A model generated the notes under the pieces. The model did no database searches, was not told the origin of the DNA, and saw only the letters and a program-made list of their open reading frames with translations. A program made the translations under genes and the position numbers. Positions 7,961 through 16,653 of a stretch of 64,000 nt of DNA are shown here, piece by piece. Source of the stretch: Pontibacillus litoralis JSM 072002 (GTDB lineage Bacteria; Bacillota; Bacilli; Bacillales; BH030062); the NCBI RefSeq assembly GCF_000775615.1, contig NZ_AVPG01000001.1, positions 124,001 through 188,000 on the forward strand, read 5' to 3'. Every line of letters begins with the position of its first letter. Within the stretch, counting starts at the first letter, position 1.

Positions 7961-9598
7961 TTAAGGCTTATCTTGGCTCAGTACTTCTCCTGCAATGTTT
8001 ACAGCGTGATCACCAATGCGCTCTAAATTGCTTAATATATCTACAAACACTATTCCAGAAGGACCTGAACATACCCCTTCATTCATACGTAAGATATGTT
8101 TTTTACGGAAAGATCGTTCATATTGATCAATTTGTTTCTCTTTTTGAACAACAGATAGTGCTTCTTCTCGATCCATATTATCTAATGCTTTCATTGCTTG
8201 TTTCACAGTAATTAATGTCAAATTAAACATATCATTCAGATCTTCACGAGCCTGTTCTGTTAGTTCCATTTTATTCGTCAATTTATAATCAATAAGTTCG
8301 ATTATGTTCTCGAAATGGTCCCCTATACGCTCGACATCTCGAACAGAATCCATTAGTGCTGAGTGTTTGGCACTTTCAGCATCAGACAAAGAAGTACCTG
8401 ATATGGTTACGAGGTAATCAGTTATTTTACGATCTAAATTGTTTAAAGCTTCTTCAAATTGCATTGCCAAATCAGCATGTTTACGCAAATCACTATTTAA
8501 GTAATGACTCGTTTCTTCTAATCCTCGATAAGCAAATTCTCCCATTCTCATCACTTCTTTCTTCGCTTGTCCTAGCGCTAAAGATGGTGATTGTTCAATG
8601 AAGATTGGGTCTAAATGCTTTGGTTTATGATCAACAGCCATATCTTCCCCAGGAATTAATTTCGTAACTATATACGCTAATACCCCTATAAATGGTAGCT
8701 GTATGAGAGCATTAGAGATGTTAAAAATACCATGCGCAAATGCAATCGTCATTGGTTCATTTAACGACAGAACCGCTTGCATATATACGATTAATGGAAC
8801 ATACAGGTTTAAGATTAGCAAAAACACAACGGTACCAACGACATTAAAAATAACATGAGCAAATGCAGCTCGTTTAGCTGCAACGCTTGCACCTATTGCT
8901 GCTAATACTGCTGTAATCGTTGTCCCAACATTATCTCCAAACAAAACAGGTAGTGCAGCTTCTATCGTAATGGCTCCTTGTTCATATAGCCCTTGCAGTA
9001 TTCCGATAGTTGCACTAGAACTTTGAACAATGACAGTAAATAGTGTACCAATCACAACACCTAAAAGAGGCGTATCACTCATACTTACCGTTAAGTCTTG
9101 GAATGATTCTAGTGTTCTTAAAGGTTTCATACCGTTACTCATTAAATCTAGTCCATAGAATAACGCACCAAAACCAAACAATGCTTGGCCTATGTAAGTG
9201 ATTTTATTGCTCTTAAAGAAAAATATCAAAAGTGCACCTATTGCTAAAATTGGTAGAGCGTATTCCTTAATTTCAATCCCTATAATGAAAGCTGTTACGG
9301 TTGTACCAATATTTGCACCCATAATGACTCCGATTGCTTGTCGCAACGTCATAAATCCTGCATTTACAAGTCCAACAGTGAGGACTGTAGTTCCAGAACT
9401 ACTTTGAATTAAAATTGTCACAAGTATTCCTGCAAGTACTCCCATTACCGGATTAGTGGTAAAACGGTCTAAAATATCACGAAGACGATCACCTGCTGAA
9501 CGTTGTAATCCGTCCCCCATATATTTGAGCCCGAACAGGAAAATACCTAAACCACCGACAAATTGAAAAACCATTTCTTGCACATTTATTCCTTCCAA
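7961..9598 (-). CDS. Na+/phosphate symporter with C-terminal PhoU-like domain
   Basis: A 545-residue membrane protein of the NptA/PNaS family. It has the two characteristic inverted repeats, each with a QSSS motif: LIQSSSGTTVLTVG near residue 64 and IVQSSSATIGILQG near 192, both in re-entrant membrane segments. About eight hydrophobic helices end near residue 310. A soluble helical part at about 335-545 resembles PhoU (two repeats with RIGDHFENI and RIGDHAVNI). It imports phosphate with sodium. The start is TTG at 9598 with RBS GAGGGGAG; a GTG five codons later is possible. A second, shorter family member lies at 39033. Confidence 0.9.
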   Translation of the reverse strand: MEGINVQEMVFQFVGGLGIFLFGLKYMGDGLQRSAGDRLRDILDRFTTNPVMGVLAGILVTILIQSSSGTTVLTVGLVNAGFMTLRQAIGVIMGANIGTTVTAFIIGIEIKEYALPILAIGALLIFFFKSNKITYIGQALFGFGALFYGLDLMSNGMKPLRTLESFQDLTVSMSDTPLLGVVIGTLFTVIVQSSSATIGILQGLYEQGAITIEAALPVLFGDNVGTTITAVLAAIGASVAAKRAAFAHVIFNVVGTVVFLLILNLYVPLIVYMQAVLSLNEPMTIAFAHGIFNISNALIQLPFIGVLAYIVTKLIPGEDMAVDHKPKHLDPIFIEQSPSLALGQAKKEVMRMGEFAYRGLEETSHYLNSDLRKHADLAMQFEEALNNLDRKITDYLVTISGTSLSDAESAKHSALMDSVRDVERIGDHFENIIELIDYKLTNKMELTEQAREDLNDMFNLTLITVKQAMKALDNMDREEALSVVQKEKQIDQYERSFRKKHILRMNEGVCSGPSGIVFVDILSNLERIGDHAVNIAGEVLSQDKP

Positions 9599-9703
9599 TG
9601 GTTATGCTCCCCTCATCCAAGTTTTTTGTCTTTTTGTGTAGAATCTTAAAACCCTTATCCATTATTAATTATATCTAAAGAATTTGTAAAGACATTTCTC
9701 GTA

Positions 9704-9743
9704 TTTACTAATAAATTTACATTATCTTAACATTTCTCTTCAT
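9704..9743 (+). promoter_or_regulatory. PhoP-box-like repeats between the divergent symporter and DUF1189 genes
   Basis: Plus-strand hexamers TTTACT (9704), TTTACA (9716), TTAACA (9727) and CTTCAT (9738), spaced 12, 11 and 11 bp. This resembles a PhoP site and lies between a phosphate symporter gene and the divergent gene at 9830. The sequence is AT-rich, so chance occurrence is possible. The rest of 9599-9823 shows only a TATAAT at about 9670 on the minus strand. Confidence 0.4.
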
Positions 9744-9829
9744 TTTCGTTGGTGTTTTAAGTAATTCATTGCGTTTTTGAAAATAAATCAGCTAATATAG
9801 AATAGATACTACTATATAGGTGGATGATG

Positions 9830-10315
9830 ATGAGAAGATTACCGTACTATAAACAATTTATGTATAGTTTCTATTCTATTAAGCGTGTTTCAGCTTTTCG
9901 ATTGATGCCGATTGGTAAAGTAATTACTTATTTGTTTTTACTCATGGCGCTTAGCTTCTTGCCAAATGTTATCAGTGCTATGTTAGGCAATAATCCTAGT
10001 GGTGACTTGACATCGTTACCAATACCTTTACCTATTTCATATGCTCTCGTTTATCTGTTTGCTACTGGTTATAAATTTGTTGAAGTATCCATCTTAGCCG
10101 TATTGGGGTTAATGTTTGCGAAAATGTTACATAAGCCATTAACCTACATTCATACATGGATTTTAGCAACTTACGCGACGACCGCCCCAACATTGATATT
10201 ATCGATTCTAGATTCGATAACTACCCTATCTTCAAATGTTGCTAGTCTACTTTGGTTTGTTGCTGCAACTTATTTATATTTCATTATAAGAGCAATCCCA
10301 AGTCCTAAGAAATAA
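9830..10315 (+). CDS. Short DUF1189-like integral membrane protein (YqgB-related)
   Basis: A protein of about 161 residues with four hydrophobic segments (about 30-50, 70-95, 105-125, 135-150). The N-terminus LPYYKQFMYSFYSIKRVSAFR resembles DUF1189 proteins such as B. subtilis YqgB, but the large extracytoplasmic portion of those roughly 250-residue proteins is missing. Three ATGs occur in tandem (9824, 9827, 9830). The third has the best spacing (6 nt) from AGGTGG. Function is unknown. It is transcribed away from the Na/phosphate symporter. Confidence 0.75.
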   Translation: MRRLPYYKQFMYSFYSIKRVSAFRLMPIGKVITYLFLLMALSFLPNVISAMLGNNPSGDLTSLPIPLPISYALVYLFATGYKFVEVSILAVLGLMFAKMLHKPLTYIHTWILATYATTAPTLILSILDSITTLSSNVASLLWFVAATYLYFIIRAIPSPKK

Positions 10316-10396
10316 CAGTATCCTCTAGTATGAGCTAAATAACGCTCGTTATGTATTATGTGCGTCACCGGATTTTGCCCGAAATGTACTGACATA

Positions 10397-10425
10397 GAAA
10401 AAGACTGCGTCGATGCAGTCTTTTT
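10397..10425 (-). terminator. Intrinsic terminator after the chemotaxis receptor gene
   Basis: Stem AAAAAGACTGC / GCAGTCTTTTT directly abuts the TAG stop at 10426. On the minus strand it ends in a T-run. It may also serve the convergent gene at 9830. Confidence 0.85.
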
Positions 10426-12174
10426 CTACTCATTATTTGTTAGTTCTGATAACTGTTGCGATAAAATTACTAATTGCTTCCTCACTTCATCCGTTTCATT
10501 CAATTGCTTTTTTTGTTCTTGAGCTTTGTCAAATAATTGTTTAGTAGAAGCTAACGTTCGTTGTATGACTTCATGGAATTGAGTAAATGCATATTCCATT
10601 TTAGGTATCATTTGTCCCGCATTCTCGATTTCTTCTTTTGATTGATTCAAATTATCATTAAATATATAAATGGTAGAAGCTAATTGATCAAATGAGCTTT
10701 TCGATGATTGAGCATGATGCAATTGTTCTGTTAGTTCGTGATACATGTGATGAAATTCTTCGGATAAGTAATGACTAATTTGTAGCGTATGATTCATTTT
10801 CACATTAATGTCTAACGCGGCTTCCTTTGAATTATCTGCTAAATTTCGAACCTCACTTGCAACAACCGCAAAGCCTTTCCCATTTTCTCCTGCACGTGCC
10901 GCTTCAATGGTTGCATTTAAAGCGAGCAGCTTCGTTCGTTCAGCAATATCTTGAATCATTTGACCCGCTTGATCAATATTGACTGTATTTTGTTCTAACT
11001 CTTGGATTTTAGCAGTCATTTCTTTAAACCCTTGATAGTATGTTTCTAATGCATTCATAATAGAAGAAACGCTTTCATTGCCATCTTTAACAGATTGATT
11101 CATTTCCTCTTGCTTTTTGTACATATATGCAAAAGAATCCATTAGTTGTTTCAAGAAAAATTTCTGTTCTTCAAAGATTCCGTTCTGCTCATTATACGTT
11201 GTCTCGGCATCTTTCGCTCCATCAATAACGTTATGCATCTCTTGCTTCATTTCATTTTGATAATCTCCCAGTTTATCTGAGGATACTGCTAATTCTTTAC
11301 TAGTCGTAGTCAATTGATTCGTTGCCTCTTTAATATTAGCTAGCATATGTATGATTTGATCCATTAAATCTTGATAACTTTTCGCCAATGATTTAATTTC
11401 AGGTATCGAAGTGTTAACCGAAGATGCATCTTCAAAATGACCATGCCGCGCATTCTTCATAATTCGACGCAATTCCATTAAAGGCTTGAACATTCGCTTA
11501 ATAAGGAAATACACTAGAAAAATAATTAATACGAAACTTAGCGTACCCATTGTTAAAAAATATTTTGCTAATTGATTGGCGGTACTTAAAAATTCACTTG
11601 CTGGTACCCCAATGACGTAAATCCCTTTGTATTCTTGAATCGCTGCGTATGAAAACAAATATTGCTCTCCATTCCACATGCCCATCGTCGTACCGTCTTC
11701 TTCGCTAGTAATGATTGCGATTAAATCTTGACTGATTGTTTGATCCATCATCTTTTGTTCAGGTAATGAAACCATTTCCTGATCATTTTTAATTAAAAAT
11801 GTTGATGCTGAATAACCGTCATAGTTTAATTCCGTTATTTGCGCATTGACGACCTCTGACATTTGTTCTTCAAATAAGTCGTTCTCTCCTACAAACGCAT
11901 ATTGCAATCGTTCTGATACATCTTTCATCATATACAATTCTCTTTCTAGTCGATCTTGAACTAAATCGAGTTGTGCATTTTTTGCTTTTAAATACGACAA
12001 ACTCCCCATTGCGATGATAGAAATAAGGAACAACAATCCGACCATGACAGATAATCGCAATGTAAATGAACCTGAAAAACGATGATGACTTTTCTTAGCA
12101 CCACGAAAAAAACGGAAAAACAACCGTACTTTAGAAAGAGGATTACTATTCGATTTCCGTTTGTAAGAAAACAA
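10426..12174 (-). CDS. Methyl-accepting chemotaxis protein
   Basis: A 582-residue transmembrane chemoreceptor. It has an unusually long basic cytoplasmic N-terminus (about 40 residues), TM1 at about 42-62, an extracellular sensor of about 130 residues (single-Cache-like by size), TM2 at about 205-225, a HAMP region near 226-280 and a long coiled coil. The signalling tip near 410-450 reads [19 protein letters not shown] then [13 protein letters not shown]. No C-terminal CheR-binding pentapeptide is seen. The ligand is unknown. The start is TTG with GGGGTG upstream, inside a hairpin (separate entry). The signal should reach CheA/CheW, which are not encoded here. Confidence 0.9.
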   Translation of the reverse strand: MFSYKRKSNSNPLSKVRLFFRFFRGAKKSHHRFSGSFTLRLSVMVGLLFLISIIAMGSLSYLKAKNAQLDLVQDRLERELYMMKDVSERLQYAFVGENDLFEEQMSEVVNAQITELNYDGYSASTFLIKNDQEMVSLPEQKMMDQTISQDLIAIITSEEDGTTMGMWNGEQYLFSYAAIQEYKGIYVIGVPASEFLSTANQLAKYFLTMGTLSFVLIIFLVYFLIKRMFKPLMELRRIMKNARHGHFEDASSVNTSIPEIKSLAKSYQDLMDQIIHMLANIKEATNQLTTTSKELAVSSDKLGDYQNEMKQEMHNVIDGAKDAETTYNEQNGIFEEQKFFLKQLMDSFAYMYKKQEEMNQSVKDGNESVSSIMNALETYYQGFKEMTAKIQELEQNTVNIDQAGQMIQDIAERTKLLALNATIEAARAGENGKGFAVVASEVRNLADNSKEAALDINVKMNHTLQISHYLSEEFHHMYHELTEQLHHAQSSKSSFDQLASTIYIFNDNLNQSKEEIENAGQMIPKMEYAFTQFHEVIQRTLASTKQLFDKAQEQKKQLNETDEVRKQLVILSQQLSELTNNE

Positions 12175-12177
12175 AAA

Positions 12178-12239
12178 AACACCCCATTACTTATGCATGA
12201 TTTAGTACTATTATAGTGCATAATTGTTAACTGGGTGTT
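12178..12239 (-). promoter_or_regulatory. Nested hairpin at the start of the chemotaxis receptor gene
   Basis: On the minus strand the outer arms are AACACCC / GGGGTGTT and the inner arms TTATGCA / TGCATAA, followed by seven T that run into the TTG start codon. The 3' arm contains the RBS GGGGTG. It may be the terminator of the upstream NfeD-like gene, an RNA switch hiding the RBS, or both. A TATAAT lies in the loop. Confidence 0.5.
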
Positions 12240-12259
12240 AATTTATACTTCTTTCTATC

Positions 12260-12892
12260 TTATTTGCCAATCTTTTTTACTAAGATTTTAGTACCATCTA
12301 CCGATTCCACTACAATGGACTCCCCTTTTTGGATCCATTGTCCATTTGAAATAGCACTATATTCATTACCATCTATACGGATCGTTCCAACAGGTCTTAA
12401 ATCTGTAAATGTTGTGCCTTCTTTACCGACTAAGTGCTGATACGATTCATTCATGGAATTATATCCTTCCTCAGATGTTAACTGGTCTCGCAATGCTATT
12501 TTTGACCACATCTTCCTTCTAGGAAACACTTTTAGAAATAAAAATGATCCTAGCGCACCAAAAATAACACCACTGATACCATAAAGACCTGTCACCCAAT
12601 CTTCAGCAGCAATTCCAACAGTAAACAACATCGTAACGGCTCCTATGGTGGTTAGTGTACCGTCATTTAATAATTTCCCATCAATTAAAATAAGTAGTAG
12701 GCTAACTACATACAATGTAATCATAATAACGAACATGGAAGGTGAAACGCTTGACAAAAAATAGAACGAAATAAAAGCTAATCCTAAAATTCCAAATAGT
12801 CCTCTCATATTGACAAGGAGTTCCCCAAATAAAAACAGCGTCCCTAATCCCGTAATAAGTAAAGCAAGATAAGATGCATCCAGTGCAAACAT
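12260..12892 (-). CDS. NfeD-like membrane protein (no protease domain)
   Basis: A 210-residue protein: five to six hydrophobic segments in the first 130 residues, then a soluble C-terminal OB-fold of the NfeD type (about 145-210: GKEGTTFTDLRPVGTIRIDG, then SNGQWIQKGESIVVESVDG). It lacks the N-terminal ClpP-like protease found in the long form YqeZ at 36681. Short NfeD proteins usually work with flotillin-like membrane proteins, but no partner is adjacent. The ATG at 12892 is chosen for RBS GAGGTG 6 nt upstream; an upstream in-frame ATG at 12922 lacks an RBS. Confidence 0.82.
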   Translation of the reverse strand: MFALDASYLALLITGLGTLFLFGELLVNMRGLFGILGLAFISFYFLSSVSPSMFVIMITLYVVSLLLILIDGKLLNDGTLTTIGAVTMLFTVGIAAEDWVTGLYGISGVIFGALGSFLFLKVFPRRKMWSKIALRDQLTSEEGYNSMNESYQHLVGKEGTTFTDLRPVGTIRIDGNEYSAISNGQWIQKGESIVVESVDGTKILVKKIGK

Positions 12893-13016
12893 ATCCCTCA
12901 CCTCTTTCTTTAATAAAGCCATTAATATACATACGATTCACCAACAAGTATTGTTTCAAGAAAAGCAGGAAAATTCATTTTTTGTGTGAATACATATTAG
13001 AGAGGAGGGTATACAT

Positions 13017-13385
13017 ATGAATCCTACACTAAAAAAAATGATAACGTTTCTCGTTGTATTTCTCTTTATAGCTAGTATAACAAATGATTTAACAACTGGT
13101 ACATTTCCAGACTCCTCTCCTAAGCAAGATAAGGAGAACTCTAGTACTCCACATGCGAAGAGCCAAGCATTCGATAAAAATACTTCATCTTCTGAACGAT
13201 ATGATGTAATGAAGCATGAGGTAAACGCAGGGCAAACTGTTTTATCCATCATAGAACAAATAAACCACCCTAATCTCTCTGTTACCTATGAACAAATGCT
13301 TGAAGATTTCCGCACCTTAAACAAAGATCAAGATCCCCATCAAATCCAAGTAAATGAAGTTTACTTTTTTCCGGTGTATCGATAG
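13017..13385 (+). CDS. yqfZ: YqfZ-like small secreted/membrane-anchored protein with LysM-like end
   Basis: A 122-residue protein with an N-terminal membrane anchor or signal (about 8-23), a polar Ser/Lys/Asp-rich linker and a C-terminal module beginning KHEVNAGQTVLSIIEQI. That module resembles the start of a LysM domain, which binds peptidoglycan. It lies directly upstream of ispG, as yqfZ does in B. subtilis, which is the main basis of the name. RBS AGGAGGG is 7 nt before the ATG. Its role is unknown; in the spore-former setting a wall or coat role is plausible but not shown. Confidence 0.7.
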   Translation: MNPTLKKMITFLVVFLFIASITNDLTTGTFPDSSPKQDKENSSTPHAKSQAFDKNTSSSERYDVMKHEVNAGQTVLSIIEQINHPNLSVTYEQMLEDFRTLNKDQDPHQIQVNEVYFFPVYR

Positions 13386-13505
13386 AATAAAAATGATATG
13401 TAAAAATAATGCTCGTTACTTCATATTTTTTCATCGTACCTTTATAATATATATGGTGATTATAATAGAAAACGCATTATCGCAATTGTAAAAGGAGCGA
13501 TTAAA

Positions 13506-14597
13506 TTGAGTATGACACATCGTAAAGATACACGTCCCGTTAAAGTTGGCGACCTAGTCATCGGGGGCAGTAATAAAGTTGTTGTACAATCGATGACAAC
13601 AACGAAAACACATGACGTAGAGGCAACAGTAAAAGAAATTCATCGTCTAGAAGAAGCAGGTTGCCAAATTGTTCGTGTTGCATGTCCAGACGAACGAGCA
13701 GCTGATGCGATTGCAGAAATTAAACGTCAAATTAATATTCCACTAGTTGTCGATATACATTTTGACTATAAGATGGCGCTAAAAGCTATTGAAGGTGGCG
13801 CAGACAAGATTCGTATCAACCCTGGTAATATAGGTAAACGACGCAAAGTCGAGGCAGTTGTAAATGCTGCGAAAGAGAAAGGAATTCCTATTCGAATCGG
13901 TGTAAATGCTGGTTCACTAGAGCGTCACTTATTGGAGAAATACGGTTACCCAACAGCTGATGCGATGGTAGAAAGCGCTCTTCACCACATTAAAATATTA
14001 GAAGACCTTAATTTCCATGACATTATCGTTTCGTTAAAAGCATCAGATGTTAAGTTAGCTATTGAAGCATATGAAAAAGCTTCTGAGGTGATTTCTTACC
14101 CACTACACCTTGGTATTACCGAAGCTGGTACACAGTTTGCTGGCACTGTTAAAAGCGCTGCTGGTTTAGGTGCTATTTTAAGTAAAGGAATTGGAAGTAC
14201 TTTACGCGTTTCCTTAAGTGCGGATCCCGTCGAAGAAGTGAAAGTTGCCCGTGAATTATTAAAGACTTTCGGATTAGCAGATAACGCTGCAACGCTTATT
14301 TCTTGTCCAACTTGTGGTCGAATTGAAATTGACTTAATATCGATTGCTAACGAGGTGGAAGAATACATTCAAACCATTAAAGCGCCTATCAAAGTAGCGG
14401 TATTAGGTTGTGCTGTAAACGGCCCTGGAGAAGCGAGAGAAGCAGATATTGGTATCGCCGGGGCACGCGGTGAAGGATTGCTATTCAGACACGGAGAAAT
14501 CATTCGTAAAGTGCCAGAAGAAACAATGGTAGAAGAATTGAAAAAAGAAGTAGACAAAATTGCAGAAGAATATTTAGCGAACAAAGCAAATAGCTAA
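13506..14597 (+). CDS. ispG: 4-hydroxy-3-methylbut-2-en-1-yl diphosphate synthase IspG (GcpE)
   Basis: The penultimate MEP-pathway enzyme, reducing MEcPP to HMBPP with a [4Fe-4S] cluster. The 363-residue length fits the short bacterial form. N-terminal TIM-barrel motifs include [15 protein letters not shown] and [12 protein letters not shown]. The cluster ligands are in CPTCGR (about 264-267) and CAVNGPGEA (about 299). The start is TTG with RBS AAGGAG 8 nt away; an in-frame ATG two codons later is possible. It acts just before IspH, encoded at 18155. It ends at a strong terminator. Confidence 0.96.
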   Translation: MSMTHRKDTRPVKVGDLVIGGSNKVVVQSMTTTKTHDVEATVKEIHRLEEAGCQIVRVACPDERAADAIAEIKRQINIPLVVDIHFDYKMALKAIEGGADKIRINPGNIGKRRKVEAVVNAAKEKGIPIRIGVNAGSLERHLLEKYGYPTADAMVESALHHIKILEDLNFHDIIVSLKASDVKLAIEAYEKASEVISYPLHLGITEAGTQFAGTVKSAAGLGAILSKGIGSTLRVSLSADPVEEVKVARELLKTFGLADNAATLISCPTCGRIEIDLISIANEVEEYIQTIKAPIKVAVLGCAVNGPGEAREADIGIAGARGEGLLFRHGEIIRKVPEETMVEELKKEVDKIAEEYLANKANS

Positions 14598-14606
14598 ACA
14601 AAAGAT

Positions 14607-14640
14607 AACACGTCCTAGGGTTACGAACCTGGACGTGTTT
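14607..14640. terminator. Terminator shared by convergent ispG and yqfX
   Basis: Arms AACACGTCC / GGACGTGTT with a T-run on the plus strand. It lies between the stop codons of two converging genes, so it may work in both directions. Confidence 0.8.
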
Positions 14641-14653
14641 TTGTATTTCTTCT

Positions 14654-15067
14654 TTATACAAATGGGGCAAAGAATAAAGATAACACAATGGAAACAATAC
14701 CAACAAAAATAGCAACATTCCCTAATGTGTCTGCACCTCTTCGTTTCGAAATGAAACCAAGAATGATCCCTGCTGCCCCCATAACTACTGGTAAAACGAA
14801 GAACGAAACAATCGATACCACTAAAGCGACCCAGCCAAATCCGGTTTGAACATCGCTTTCCATTGATGTTTCTCTTTCGCTTGACTCCATCGGTTCACGT
14901 ACAATATTTCGTTCTATGGCAGCTTCTTGGGCAAACTCTACATCATCAGTACCAGCATATAACTGGGTGTCGTCTTGATTTTGCCCACCTTCTAACTGAC
15001 TTACTTTTTCATTCCCGTATTTAGGAGCATCTTCTATTTGTTCATCGTGATTGAAACGATTATCCAC
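14654..15067 (-). CDS. yqfX: YqfX-like small membrane protein
   Basis: A 137-residue protein. The first 75 residues are acidic and polar (Asp/Glu/Gln-rich), followed by two or three hydrophobic segments with the motif GAAGIILGFISKRRGADTLGN, common in DUF4190-like small membrane proteins. GTG at 15067 is the start because RBS AAAGGAGG lies 8 nt upstream; the open frame extends further but without an RBS. B. subtilis has yqfX next to ispG. Function is unknown. Confidence 0.7.
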   Translation of the reverse strand: MDNRFNHDEQIEDAPKYGNEKVSQLEGGQNQDDTQLYAGTDDVEFAQEAAIERNIVREPMESSERETSMESDVQTGFGWVALVVSIVSFFVLPVVMGAAGIILGFISKRRGADTLGNVAIFVGIVSIVLSLFFAPFV

Positions 15068-15245
15068 TAAGGATTCCTCCTTTATAAAGAGATGCACGTT
15101 TAGTATGTGATGAAAGACTAGTGATTATCACGGTGTTTTTTACCACATTGCACAATTAAGTCCAGCAACACTTCCCCATTTATGCACAAACTATGCAGAA
15201 TGCACATAAGATTGCATATAAACTTATGTGAAAGGAATGATTGGC

Positions 15246-15527
15246 ATGAAGAGGATGATTAAACAAGTCATTTATCAAAAAATGAAAAGCATTACACCAG
15301 GTGAATTGCTATCGCTTAGTAATGAGTACAATATTGATTTAACCATGGAACAAGCCAAACAAATTGCAGCGTATTTACATCAAACAGAATTAAATCCATT
15401 AGAAGAAAAAGATCGCATGCAAGCTTTAAAAAAATTAGCGCAAATTACTAACCCTAAAACGGCCCAGAAAGCTTACCGTATATTCCAACAAATTATACAA
15501 GATAAAGGACTGTCTCATTGGTTTTAA
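15246..15527 (+). CDS. yqfT: YqfT-family small protein (DUF2624)
   Basis: A 93-residue, mostly helical soluble protein (MKRMIKQVIYQKMKSITPGE, then NIDLTMEQAKQIAAYL). It matches the DUF2624 family in length and in its place just upstream of nfo. The ATG at 15246 is preferred: AAAGGA lies 9 nt upstream, whereas a GTG at 15228 has none. Function is unknown. An inverted repeat at 15524-15550 (TTAACCCCAG / CTGGGTTAA) overlaps the stop and may weakly terminate. Confidence 0.75.
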   Translation: MKRMIKQVIYQKMKSITPGELLSLSNEYNIDLTMEQAKQIAAYLHQTELNPLEEKDRMQALKKLAQITNPKTAQKAYRIFQQIIQDKGLSHWF

Positions 15528-15559
15528 CCCCAGGCTATACGCTGGGTTAACCTTATTAG

Positions 15560-15588
15560 TTGACCTTCTTCGCAAATTTTCTTATAGT
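15560..15588 (+). promoter_or_regulatory. Sigma-A promoter of nfo
   Basis: TTGACC, 17-bp spacer, TATAGT; the nfo start codon lies about 40 bp downstream. Confidence 0.7.
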
Positions 15589-15630
15589 ATGATAAGCATA
15601 CATTAAAGGGAGTAAAAAGGAGTGTACAAC

Positions 15631-16533
15631 TTGATAACTTTAGGATCACACGTTTCCATGAGCGGTAAGAAAATGCTTGAAGGAGCAAGTGAAGAAGCCG
15701 TATCCTATGGAGCAAATACATTTATGATTTATACTGGTGCACCGCAAAACACGAGACGCAAACCAATAGAGGATTTAAATATAGCTGCTGGATTAGCACA
15801 CATGGACAAGCATCAAATTGAAGAAATCATTGTCCATTCCGCCTATATTATTAATATAGGCAACACAATAAAGCCCCATGTATTTGAACTGGGCGTTGAT
15901 TTCCTTACGAATGAAATCGAGCGTGTTGAAGCAATTGAAAAGGCGAAGCAAATCGTTTTACACCCTGGCTCTCACGTGAGTCAAGGAGAAGAAGTTGGCC
16001 TACAACAAATCATTAAAGGTTTAAATGAAGTATTTGCAAATAAACCGAACACGCCATGTCAAATTGCACTTGAAACTATGGCAGGCAAAGGTAGTGAATT
16101 AGGAAAAACTTTCGAAGAGCTAGCAACGATTATAGATGGTGTCACAGATAACGAGAAGTTGTCTGTCTGTCTGGACACGTGCCACGTTCATGATGCCGGC
16201 TATGATATTGTTCACGACCTTGATGGCGTATTGAATCATTTTGATAAAACAATCGGGCTCGATCGCCTTAAAGTACTTCATATTAACGATAGTAAAAATG
16301 AACGAGGAGCGAGAAAAGACCGCCATGAAAATATTGGGTATGGCTATATCGGCTTTGACACATTAAACGCTATAGTTCATCATCCACAATTGCAACACAT
16401 TCCGAAAGTGTTAGAAACACCTTACGTCGGTGAGGACAAAAAGAACAAAAAACCTCCGTACCAATTTGAAATTGATAACTTTCACAACCAAACATTTACT
16501 GATTGGCGCTCTGAAATGCTGCTACGTGTATAA
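15631..16533 (+). CDS. nfo: Endonuclease IV (AP endonuclease) Nfo
   Basis: Cleaves DNA 5' to abasic sites in base-excision repair. A Zn-dependent TIM barrel of 300 residues, typical length. Metal-ligand motifs: [10 protein letters not shown] at the start, VLHPGSH near 112, ALETMAGKG near 146, [13 protein letters not shown] near 176, [20 protein letters not shown] near 215 and VLETP near 260. The start is taken as TTG at 15631, since GGAG lies 8 nt upstream; a GTG at 15622 overlaps the RBS. Synteny with the B. subtilis nfo-cshB pair holds, though here the two genes converge. Confidence 0.95.
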   Translation: MITLGSHVSMSGKKMLEGASEEAVSYGANTFMIYTGAPQNTRRKPIEDLNIAAGLAHMDKHQIEEIIVHSAYIINIGNTIKPHVFELGVDFLTNEIERVEAIEKAKQIVLHPGSHVSQGEEVGLQQIIKGLNEVFANKPNTPCQIALETMAGKGSELGKTFEELATIIDGVTDNEKLSVCLDTCHVHDAGYDIVHDLDGVLNHFDKTIGLDRLKVLHINDSKNERGARKDRHENIGYGYIGFDTLNAIVHHPQLQHIPKVLETPYVGEDKKNKKPPYQFEIDNFHNQTFTDWRSEMLLRV

Positions 16534-16572
16534 TTCGTAAGCATGAGGCTAGAACACATTATGAAGAACAAT

Positions 16573-16628
16573 AAAACCGAACTATCAAGAATCTCTAAAT
16601 GAGAGTTCTAAATAATAGTTCGGCTTTT
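16573..16628 (+). terminator. Terminator between convergent nfo and cshB-type helicase
   Basis: Outer arms CCGAACTAT / ATAGTTCGG with a nested AGAATCTC / GAGAGTTCT hairpin, then a T-run on the plus strand. Confidence 0.75.
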
Positions 16629-16653
16629 TATTGGCTGAAAACCTTTTGCTCTG

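Noticed and set aside
12956-13252. Minus-strand open frame opposite yqfZ
   Set aside because: yqfZ has a strong RBS, a signal/anchor and syntenic position; the opposite frame has none of these.
14096-14718. Minus-strand open frames within ispG and its terminator
   Set aside because: Shadows of ispG, whose motifs and length are complete.
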